Both the position numbers and the translations under genes were made by a program. Of a stretch of 64,000 bases of DNA, positions 26,201 through 38,200 are shown piece by piece. The notes beneath the pieces are model-generated. The model ran no database searches, was not told the DNA's origin, and saw only the letters and a program-made list of their open reading frames with translations. How positions within the stretch are numbered: position 1 is the first letter of the stretch; every line of letters starts with the position of its first letter. Source of the DNA: Heligmosomoides polygyrus polygyrus. Its lineage: Eukaryota > Nematoda > Chromadorea > Rhabditida > Heligmosomidae. The stretch lies in contig OX377204.1 in assembly GCA_947396885.1 (NCBI GenBank), positions 92,328,728-92,392,727 of the forward strand, read 5' to 3'.

Positions 26201-29200
26201 TTTTAGTACATAACTCTGAACGTATGAATTCTTGCGATTGTCTAGAAGCTGTTTTCTGGACGTTTTTGCTAAATAGTGCGCAAATAATTTGGGTAGACGC
26301 TAAAATGGATTAGAAAGATAGATAGGTACTAGTCGCTGATCTGGCCTACATGAGGAGGACGCCATATCAATCAGATCGCATCTCGCGGTTGTGCTACTCA
26401 GCGGGAGCCGATTGGCTGGTGAATGTTTGTTGAGCTTTCAGATTGGTTGCAATTAGCCGGCGTGTTGCCCTTCCCCGTGTAGGCCACATTCGCGACTAGT
26501 GCCTATGAACACTAGTCGTGAGGTCACCAAGAGAATTAGAAGCACAATTTTCGCAAACAAACAAGAACTTTTAGTAAGAAAGTACCTTTTTCTTATTGCC
26601 TCTTGTTGTATGACCACCGCTTTAGAAGCTTCTCAGGAAGGGAACGACTTCCATGTAATCTAGGTTTTGATATTAATATTTTTGCAATGTGCACAAAAAT
26701 GCAGTAATAAATGAATAAATAAATAACCAAATATGTATTAAAATCATACCCAAAATTACCTGGTTCTAATGCTTAAGCTTAGCGTTAGGTTATCGTCATT
26801 ACTCTTCAGATTCCGACGACGTAGCGCAGTCTGTGCATGGGATATGACCGAAGGGGCCACGGATGCGATCTGCATCCGCGTAGACGGTGGACGAATAGCG
26901 CTTCGTGGAGTCGGCGTCTATCTCCATGCCGAGCAAGTGAGGCGGACGTGGCAGTGTGAGGTACGGTCTCCAGCCTTCATTTCCTGATACAGCTCTCTTT
27001 AGACGTTCACTTACAACCAGCTGTTTGGTGTGCGTCTTCCAAGGTCTAGTGAAGCTTCTCTACTGTAATCTTCGTAGTTACTGTTATTCAGCAATTTTGG
27101 AAACTGATGGTGATGTACATGTTGCAAGGACGAACGCGGGGGTGCGGGAACGTGCACTAGGGGTGCGGGAATGCGCAGTTGTTCCTATTGTAACCGTGAC
27201 GGCCAATCGTCCACCTATAAGCAGCTCTTTAGTTTGCGTATATCAAGGAGGGCTAGTGAAGCTTTTCTACCGTAACCTTCATAGTTACTGTAACCTAGCG
27301 ATTTTGAAAACTGAGGTACATGTCGCGAAGACCACCTGGTGGGGTACGGGAACGTGCAGTAGGGTGTTAGAGAACGCGCTGTTGCTCTGTCGTAATCGCG
27401 GCAGCCAATCAGGTAAACTTAGCCACACGGGTAGGGTACATGATTGGCTGCTGGGGTTACAGTAGGGTCAGCGGCACTTTCCCGCATCCCTGCGATGCTT
27501 CTTCGCAAAATATATGATAAACGTCGGCTTTTTACTGTTTAATTTCGTTCCTGATATGATCATCGTATAACGTATCGCTGCATGCATGCCTTGAGTAAAT
27601 AAATAAGTAAATAAAGCCGTAACTGACTAAATGTAAGAGAGCAGAGACCTGCTCGAACCGCTTCCGGCTTCAAGTTAGTTTTTCTTCAACATTTTCCCTG
27701 TTTATATCCTAGTGGTTTTGGCGATGGGTCTTTTCATGGGCTTCTGGGTCTTTAGCGATCGTTTCTGCCTTTGGTAGATCCTTCTAGTCCTTGGGCGCGT
27801 GTAGCGCAGTCGTAGGATGTGTCGGCTGTCGCGTGCACCCGATACCAGGTCCCTGGTTCGGATTTACCGCGCAGGCCAACCAAGCCTTCCATCCCTCCGG
27901 GGTCGTTGAATTGGTACCGAGCTTGTCTGGGAAGGATAAAGCGCTGATTTGTTTATCGGCTGGCCACCGTAAGTCATTGTATGGCCAAATACCCATTCAA
28001 CTCGCCTCCACGAGATCCCGTAGAAGCAGAATGCGTGGCGTATCTCAAAAAGGGATTGAATAACGCCGGACTTTATCCTTTATCTTATCTAGTCCTTGAA
28101 CACAGCTACGGGTAATATATTTGAGTGTCTCTCGAACCTTTCAGATCTACGTGCTTCGCGAAGGCGACCAGTTCTCGCTTCTGGCAAAAACCTCGTGCGA
28201 GTTGAATAGCGGTGGAACGGCCGATACTGGTGTCATCCTTTTGCCGGAATCTATCAGCCTGGCCATGGGTGTCACCTATGCGATCAAGGTCTGGACGCCG
28301 GAGAACGGCAAGACCTACTGCGGAGAGGGTGAGAAAGGAATTTTTTGGTGATTTCTGAGAGTTTTGTACAGAAATGGTCACATATGGAGCACTGCAGCTC
28401 CTTGACGTCCTTTCCATTCATATTTCCGTTGAAGGCGGAGTGAACTACATTCGTCTGAACAACGGCGCTCGTGTCACTTTTTCCTCGTGTTCACTCAGCG
28501 AGAATGGAACATCGTTGCAGCGGGGGCAGATACCGTACTTCCTCTACTCGATTGTGGACACTGAAAAGTCTGAGACCACGGAAGTTCAAGAAGAGGTCGG
28601 CAGTTGTTTCCTTTTTAAAATTAGAGAAATTGTCTGAGAATCACCAACTGATTTTAAGGTCCACAAGTCGTTCGTGATGCTGCTACGGCTTCTCTCGAAC
28701 AAGATCGGTGCTTTTCTAGTGAATGGTCACATTCCTCAGTGTGCAAGGTTAGACGGGATAACACTTACTATTAGGTTGGAAAAAAAGTCTCTTCACACTT
28801 CGAAATTTTTTTAACCCTTCCCCTTGTAAACGCACTAGCCAATGTTGATTGCTGATTTCGTAATCCTATCACACTTGTCTACCGTTCGCACGCGGACACA
28901 GGTTAAGACTCTTCTTGTAATTCGTTATCCATCCAATCTTCCGAACTCAATGCCAGATCTACCTCATGGCCGTTTTCAGCACGGCATTCTTCAAGAATTC
29001 ATTAAAGAATCCACAGCACGTCAGGCAGCAGACCAAATCAGCCACATATATGGCTTGGGATCTACTACTCATCGCGCCTGTTATGAGTGGTTCGGAAAGT
29101 CTTTAAAGGGAAATTATTCACTGAGGGCAAAGCATGGTCAGGAAGGCCAACTGGATTGGACGACAGTGAACTACACCATCTTCTTCGTACCGATAGTTGG

Positions 29201-32200
29201 CAGACGACATGTCAGCTGGCAGAGAAGCTCGAAGTGTCTCATAGGATAGTAGGAATCCATCTGAAGAATCTTGGCTTTCATGGAAATTTGGAGCTTGGAT
29301 TCCATATGCCCTGTCAGACATTCAGAAAGGTCGACGGCTCTCCATCGCTGCTTCTCTTCTGTCCAGATAAGGAAGAAAATCGTTTCTTCCGCGGATTGTG
29401 ACAGGCGAAGAGTCCTGGGTTCTGTGTGCCAGGTTCCGAGGAAAAGGCAATGGGTACAAAAGGGAGAGAGCCCTAAGTCTGATCTCAAGCCCAATGTTCA
29501 CGAAAGGAAGATTCTTTTGAGTGTTTGGTGGGATATCAGAGAAGTGATTTATCGGCAAACTCTCAGAAGTGGAGAGACACTTACTGCTGTCACATACTGC
29601 GGCCAACTCCACAAAGTCGTCGCAACTCTCCAAGAAAACAGGCCGGAGAAGTCGAAGGTGATGATCCTGCATGACGATGCAAAACCACATGTTGCAAGAC
29701 TCACAAGAGAAACAATAAAGGAGATGGGCTGGGAGGTATTGCCACATCCACCGTATAGCCCTAACCTCGTTCGTGCCGACTACCATCTCTTCCGTGCTCT
29801 CAAGCAAGAAATTGGAGAGAAATATTTTGGAACGGATGAAGACCTCAAAAATTGGATTCAGCAATGGTTCGACTCCAGAACTGCAGTCTTTTAAGCGAGA
29901 GGAATTGGAAAATCACCCAGTCTTTGGAGAAGTGTAGTGGAACAAAATAGAGTTCATCTCAATTGATTTGACTTTGTAGTTGTGAAGTAATAAATCTTTG
30001 AAAAAAATGAAAAGACTTTTTTTCCAACCTAATAGAAGGACTTCTTAGACGATTCTTCGAAGAGCTGTCGTCATCTTTGCAGCATAAGGGTGGGGGGGAG
30101 GGGTTCAGGCAATGTGTCATTCTTGGGCTTCAGATTTATTTATTGCATCTTAACTTACACTATTTTTTCTCAGATCACTCATCTCCCGCATATCAGGACA
30201 TGTTATGGTTTTCATGGAGTTGTTCCCGAACAAAGCCATGGAGGTTAGAATTTATTTGCATTTATTGAATCTACTTTAAAATGTCTTCTTTCTGCAAACC
30301 AGCAATAGATTGCAAGCCATCTGAATCTGCTGTTCAGATAACATGCGTCTTGGAACAGCTGATACCAATGGTGTCAAGTGTGAACGGCACGTTAAAAACC
30401 AGCGCTCTGAGCGACTCGTCGGATGAGACGTCGGAGATCTGTGAAGCGAAGACCACTCAGATCACAGTCGAGAGTCCACATCCGTACAAGACGAACAATG
30501 TGCATTCAGTGGTGAGTAGGGTTCGGCTTTAAGCTGGTATCGGCTTACTAACGTATTTCTTTGTTTGAAAATTGGTATCGAAATGGACTAGGGTCCAAGA
30601 ACCGTACACCGTACCGTACCGTTTTTTAGAATAGGCATTTACTGTTTACAAAATCTTGTTGGTAAGCTACAGGTTAGGAGACAGGACGTTCGAAGTGGGA
30701 GCGACAAAACGTTCTGAAATAAATTAGAAATAGTTCTGATGGAAAACAAGGAAACCCACTTATCTATTTGGTATAGAGGCTTTGTATTGAACGAGGTTCT
30801 CGGTTTCACTTGTAATTCTAGGTTTTTTGAGCATGTTTTTAGATTTATTAAGGTTGAAGTATAGATGGGTACTAGTATTAGGTTGGTGCATAAGTTCTCG
30901 GACATTTGGACCATGAAATATTTATTATCACAACATACGAACAACAATATCAAATCATTTAAAGTAACCACCCTTTACATCAATTGCCTTTCGCCAACGT
31001 GCTGGTAAGTCGTGGATGCCTTTTCTCCAAAACGTGGCCGGTTGTGATTCGAAAAATGTGAGCAGTGCCTCCTTGACATCCTCTCGGTTCCTGAATTGCT
31101 GGCCGTCCAAATTGTGTTAAAGGCTTGAAAACAAATGACAATCAGAAGGAGCGAGATCTGCTGAGTAAGGTGGATGTGGAAGAGCGGTCCTTCCGTAGTC
31201 CGCCAACACAGCCGCCGTCGCTCTAGCAATATGCGGTCTAGCGTTGTCGTGTTGAAAATACACCTTCACTTGCTCTCCTCGTGTGGTTTGAAGATGGGCC
31301 CTCAACTTTCTCAGCTGGTTGACGTAAACCTCTGCCGTCACTGTTATCCCTTCGTCCAGCAGCTCCCAGTATTCTACGCCAAGAACGCTCCACCAAATGC
31401 ATAACATCACCTTTTTCACGTGAAGGTCGGAACGGAACGTCCTCTGCCTCTCCAGTTGCGTCAACCCACTGTGCACGCCGGTGATAATTAGAGTAGAGTA
31501 TCCACTTCTCATCTCCGGTGACAAGGTCGTCCAGCCATCCGTGGGTACGTCTGAGGGTAAGGAGCGACAGAGCGACATCGGCTCTGCGATCCATGTCATG
31601 TTGTGTCAAGTCGTGAGGTACCCAGAGACCCAATTTTTGCACCTTGCCAATCGACTTCAATCCTCGAACGACTGTTGAGTGACTAACACCAAGAGTGCTT
31701 GATAGTTCGCGAGTGGTTTGGTATGGGTCCGCTTCCACTCTACTTCGGAGGCCATCCAAATCCAGTGTCATCGGGCGCCCTTCTCGTTCATTATCTTCAA
31801 CGGAGAACTGCAAACTTCGAGAACCACTGGTACACAGTACTTCGAGCAAGAGCACTCTCGTTGTAAACACCCTTCAGGCGACGATACGACTCGTTGGCAC
31901 TGAGGCCAGATTGATGCAGGAATAACATGACGTGCCGAATATGCGTCTCAGTTGGGATGAATTGCTTAGCCATAATAGCTGACGTTAACAACGCAGAAGT
32001 AAATGTTAGGAACAGTTTTGTAGCCCTTTCCTTTTTCTATCGATCGATCATTTATGCATTGATACATGTGAGAAATTTGGCGGGAAAATGCGCTTTCAAT
32101 TTAGGAGGGATCAAATGTCCGAGAATGGCATTGAGGGCACTATTATGTGCTTGAATAAATAAATAAATAATAAATTTGTGGTACTATCTTCAAAGATTTG

Positions 32201-35200
32201 CTCCATTTTGCTTTGTTTGAGTGATTTCCATTTGAATCTGGGCGTTAATGTTTTCTCTCACCAGGTTTCATTTCAAATGCGTTAGCATTCTGGCATTTTT
32301 CATTGACTTGAGGCGCGCTCTTTGTAGCATGTAAATAAAAAATAATTAATTGATTGATTAATTAAATAAGCATGGTTGGTAGTCTGGGTATCTGACGCGT
32401 TTCCGCGTCCTTATGTAGGCCACTTTAACGGCTATAGGCCAAAAATCGTTCTGATTTTTTAAAGAAAGTTGAAGTGTTGTGACAGATTCTAAACATTTGC
32501 TGAATTCAGGTGGTTGGCTTTGATGAGTCGGTGCACTTTCTCTGCGTACAGTTCTCACCGTCATGCGAAACAGCTCAAGCCGATGATCAGCTCCGAATTT
32601 ACATGGGAGTGAACAAGGAAAGCTATGTGCCTGTCGGAAGGTGTCGTTTAATTTTTAATTCATTTCCTAATATTCAGTTATTTTTGGCAATCTCTGTCTA
32701 TTATTAAAAATTCAAATGCTAGCTAGTTGATATTAGTGCCAATCGTGTTGCGATTGCTGGCCCCACCGGCAGAGACGATCCTCTGCCTACAGAGCTAACT
32801 GCACCATGGGCGCTCGAGGAACTCCTAAACGTTACCTAATCCAGGTGGAAGGAGAGCCCGACGTATTCGTCTATAGCGTATTGTCTACGTATCGTATTAA
32901 TGGAGCTTTAACTGTCGGCTGGCCCTTTCCATTGCCTCCTACCATCCGGCTTATCACCTCCCATACCCCACGAAGGGAAGCCCCCATCACAGGAAAGACA
33001 TACAGCAATACATGTACATGAACTGAACAGCCTTGGCAGCCTTCACAGATAAGGGACGCCCCGATTCCTCCATCGTGACCCAGAGGAATCCATGGGCCGG
33101 ATCCCTCAACGACTAACCCGCTGGTATAGGGGCTAGAGATACCCAGGATGAAGCCTTCGTCTCTGACTCTTGCCTTACCTCTACCTGACTCTTATCTTAT
33201 CTCCACTCCTTATACCCCGCCTACCCACGGGTTTAAATGTTGATGGATCCGGCCTCGTGAGGATATATACACAGAAAGGAATGGAGAAAGAAGATTAGGG
33301 GTCCTCCTTGAACGTAATGGCTGGTGTTTCTGAGACCGCGGGGTGAGCTCTGCGCTAACAAGACCCACAGCAGCCCTCTCATGGTGTTGCTACCCGTATT
33401 GTGCATGTGTTGAGCTGCAGGGCACAGGTCTCACGACGGCCATCCGTAATGGAAGCCAGAAGCACGAGGTCGGCAGACCTCGTCGTGGGAGCGCAGGACG
33501 ATCAATGCGAAGCGCGCCGATCGATGTGGTGACGTCGGCGATTTTCCCGTGCTCCCTTGCCGATCGATGGGGGTACGTTACGTTAGGTGTCTCCCATTAC
33601 TGTAGAAGGCAGAGCAGTGTGCTCGATTACCGTAGACAGACCGGGTGCCGCACCCGTCACGGACGAGGTTCCACTACGAGATGAGGCGAGCTGAGCAGAG
33701 CGCGCATTGCTGCTCTGGAGGGGTCATTTCTAGGACGGTGATTCGCTCGGTGATTCTTCTTTCCTTAGCTGATTCTCCTCCACTAACCTCATCTCATTCT
33801 CGGGGAACGAGCGTTCTATCCCTTTGCCCCCCCCCCCCTGGTCCGCCCAACCCCCAACCCCCTGGGCTTGCTCGAGAGTTAAGGTAGCGCGACAGGAGGT
33901 ACCCGCCCCTTGCTGCGGGGCGTGGCGTCAGGAAGTACACCGCTGTTCTGCGGACCGGAAACCTTTCTTTCGCGTGTCAAAGGTTTCGTACGGGTTGGGG
34001 GTGGGTGAGCAAGGGGAATGAAAGGAAGATCGCACGCCCCCAGCAGGGGGCGGGTGTACCTCCTGACCATCCCCCGAGAGTTAAGTGGCTGCCTTACGAG
34101 ATAGTGGAGTCGCAGAAATTTGCCACGCCTCTGTTTAAAGCGCGGGGAGTAGAACGTCACTCCACCTCTCATTCTCGAGCTCACTTCGAGGAGCAGCCGG
34201 CGAAAATAATTTTATTGATTAGCATCACGTCAGACTCGTAAGCTCAAACTGATTAGGAAAATCGAGGACTTCTGATCTCAAGGCTTCACTTAGGGTTAGA
34301 TGCACTGCTAATGCTTTAGCAGCAATGAACGCAAAGCAAAAGCCTTCACTACCATGTGCATGTGGCTAATTCAATCTCCATTGCCTTCGCTAAGGCGTAT
34401 TAAAAGGCCAGCCCCCTTTCCCCCCCCCCCCCCCTTCCCCCGAGCCAACGCCCCAACCAAAGCATAAGAATACCAGAAATGCAAAGAGAAAGCAGGGCAA
34501 AAACGACTAAAGACCACGTTCACCACTCTACGACGGAAAGCCTGTTTCGTGGCGCTCAGTCTACTCTGTTCATCCGTCATACCTCGTCCAAGCGGGCTTA
34601 ACAACCCGCCAAGCTACCGTAATCGGGGGCGGAGGCGGGCGGCGGCGGCCTGCTACCGTAATTCAGGGAGACATCTAACGTACTAAGCCGATTGATGGCG
34701 CCTGATTGGGTAGTCGCCGTGGGAAACAGCGCACCCGTGCCAATCACTGGATGAGGAGCAATAGCGGTCGCGACAAATTGTGCGGTGATTCGAGCTCTTT
34801 ATGTACACTTGAAAGTAGGCGGAACTTACGACAAGATTCCACTACAATATTCAATCAGCCGGGAGATAACAATTGAAGAGGTTTCATTGAGTGGACCGCC
34901 ACAATGAAAACGAAACGAATACGGGTTTGAGTCCCACCCTTCATTAGAGTTTTGATCGCGACAAAACATCGTTGTGGGGCTAACAACCTCTCAATACCAG
35001 TCATTTGAGGCTCAAACAAAACGAAGTAATACAACTGGACCAAGACTCTTACATAGGAACGTATACAACGGTAATGAATAGTGTTACTTTGAAGATACTT
35101 TGGATCGAAAGACTGGCCACTGATGCCGCTGCTCGTTCCGGGAAATTCGCTCTGGTTCGTCCTAGAGACGACGGCTGAAGTTGATGGCGTAACGGCTGAG

Positions 35201-38200
35201 CAGGTGCGATTGCCTCTAGGGAAATTCAGCTGATGAGGGCAGTCATTCATAGTAAACGTTCAGATGTATGGCTTCCACTGCACTGTGACCGGATATCCGG
35301 CCGCCCGGAAGGACTCGAACCTCCGACTCGAGCAAGAGCTGGCTTGGCTGTCGGCGAGCGCCTGCAGGGTTATGGTTCAGGTCGGCAGGTTTTCCCACCA
35401 TTTGATCCTAGGAACCAGCAACGCGTTTTCTGTTCAGCTCTCGTCCGACTCCGCGTCACTCGACCACCTCTCCACAGCTGAGGAAGACACGAGGATTCTG
35501 CTTGAGAAGCACGGATCCCTGCTGAAGAAAGGGCTCAGCTTATCGCATGCGCCAACGCTCAACGAGGTCATCCAGAAGGGACTGCCGCAGTCAGCTCAGT
35601 CAGCAGGTAGGTGGTCCGCAATGTGGCCCGTGGCCTACTTATCGCAGCCGGAGTCCTTGCATTCAGATCTGGTGTTTCTTCGTGAGTTTCTCTCTGCCTG
35701 CTCTACGTCAACCGCTGGATTCCTTGCTAAATGGCTTCCTTCCGGACCAGTTGTCGATCCCGGTCGTTGCCAACTGACCATCGCCCAGACGGACATGGCT
35801 GTTGGGAAACCAGTAAAGGTGAGACTTGATGATATATACCATTTTCACGTCGAGTTGGACATTTTCAAATCAAATTTGGCACTCTCTTAAGCTAGCTTTA
35901 AGACTTTTGAATTCAAAGTGATCTCTTTCGAATTGAAATGACCTTCAGGTAAGTTAAACTACTGACTCACTAAGATGGGTAGAATAATTTATTGCTCGCG
36001 GAAAATCTGGTATAACCTTCTTTGAAATTTTTTAGTTCACCTGAATCATTAAGTGTAATAGTTTCATAAAATTTTTATTCTTAGAGAAAAAATAATAAAT
36101 TAAAATTTGTCTTAAAACACAGAAAGGAAGTAAACATCACCCATTAAAAGATCAGATCTCGCTATGATCTCAAAAAGTTCGCCGCAGTCTTTATTTGATT
36201 GATGGTGCATGTGCCACAGATGTCTTTTTTGTAACGATAATAGAGCTCAGAATTCATACAAGCAGAGATTCTCCTATCAATCGAATAAAAATCGTGACGT
36301 CTTGGAAAAAGGCATGGCGCAATCTCCTCTCTTTTTGGCGCTAAAAGTGGCAGCTTTCCTGCTGTTTAAAAGAAGTTTTGAATCACTACATATTTTCCTC
36401 AAAAAATAAACAATCTATAAAAATTTCAATGTAATTCAATGTATTTCAATTCAATTTCAATGTATTCCCTTATTTGATAGATGAATTAAAAGACAAAATA
36501 AAGTAAAAGAAAGAAATAAACTAAAAGAAAGGCAGAATTTTAATACATTTAAAAAAATGTGTTCAATTATAGGGAAGTGAATTAAGCCTTCAGAGAAAGT
36601 TATACTAAAATTTTTCTTGAACAAAAAAATTATTCTAACCTTTTTTAAGCGTCTCCGTTTTAATGTAGAAGAAGCTCATTTTAATTTGGAAGAGTTGATT
36701 AGCCTTGGTTTCAGAAGTCTTAGACTAGCCTAAAAAGGTGTACAATTTGATTCGAAAAGTGTCCAATTCAACGTGAAAATCTACATGAACTTTGAGATTC
36801 TTTGCATGTAGATTTACACCTAATTCTTTGAACAACAAACATTTCGAACGATGGTGTGGGCTTCCAATGAATGCTTCAGATTCGCCTGACCACCAAGGAC
36901 CAACTCGATCGCGAGGTGATGTGCTCCTCGATGTGCGTTGAGGTGTCGATGACAGCCGGTGATGCTTCCATCTATTCGTCGGCCCGATTTGCCACAGCAG
37001 CTCTGCCTTCACTGGAGGTTATCAAGAAGGTAAGGCGATTTTACACGGAGGTGTAATTACCTTAAAATCCTTAGCTATTCTATTAATTTAAACAAACAAG
37101 AAAAAGATGAGGAATTAAAGTGAGGTTTGGTCTCCGTTTCTTACGGGCCCTTAGACGAAGAACAAGCATAAAAGATACTACCCCTTCTGTGTTCATCGGT
37201 AAGGGAAGGGGAGGAGCTATCGATGGTCTAGGAGTTGAAGGTATACCCACCTGATTACAGCTTTATGAAGAGTCACTCCAGGTGGTGGAACAATTCCAGA
37301 GTGGAGACGCTTCCAGTAGTAACGTACGATAGTTAAATGGATAAAGAAGCAACTGTCATTTGGTTTTTCACTCATTCTCCTAGTCTGGTACCAATTCACC
37401 AACCCCGAAGGGATGGAAGGCTTGGTTGGCCTGGACGAGAAATCCAAGCCAGGAATCTGGTATTGGGTGCACGCTAGAGCCGGCACCTCATCCGACTGCG
37501 CTACACGCGCCCAAGTGTATTTAATAGACTGAAACATTTGCAGATCAAAACGTGTTTTTGTTCAGAATCCCTTTCAACCGGTGCTGATGAATCGCTGTCG
37601 CTACATGTCCATATCAGCGATGCCGTCCTTCTCGAATTACTCCTATGAGGAGATACGACTTGGTTTCACAAAGGCGACAGTGGTTCGAGAGAAAATCAAC
37701 CTGAAGCACAAAAATAACTGCACGTGAGTTTATCAGATATCGCTGTCTGTACAGGGTGCGCACAGGTCTCGTCGAAAATTTGCGGATTTTTCTGAAAATT
37801 TAAGTTCTATTATTTTGTGATTTGTTTATACTATGCTACATGAAAAGTTTTGTGCACGTTTTTTGCATTCTAAACTATCGTTCAAGCTCATTCAAAGCAT
37901 TCCGCCATCATCGGTCTGCACCAGGAAGGTCCTGAGTCGAGGAAAATTGTACATCTTCTATCTGTTTTTCAGCGATTGGTCCGAAACACGATGAAACTGT
38001 TCGAGGAACGCGAAAGTAAATCGGTCATTTGGGACGAGGTGGAAAGGTTCCTGTTGCAACGTTTGGCACCATGAAAAGAAGAAAGAAAAAGCATTCCTCG
38101 CCGCTCAATGAAGATCGTGACGAAAGAGGAAGGCATCAACGATACCTCCGTGAGAAACATTGTCAGAGGGAAGCTACGACTTTGCCCTTACCGACAACAG

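Noticed and set aside
26956..27465. 169-codon open frame as a nested gene
   Set aside because: Tandem-duplicated repeat, begins in exon 26, no family resemblance.
35290..35345. tRNA-like B box (GGACTCGAACCTCCGACTC) as a SINE head
   Set aside because: It is within rpm-1 exon 35 coding for a conserved stretch; the resemblance is by chance.
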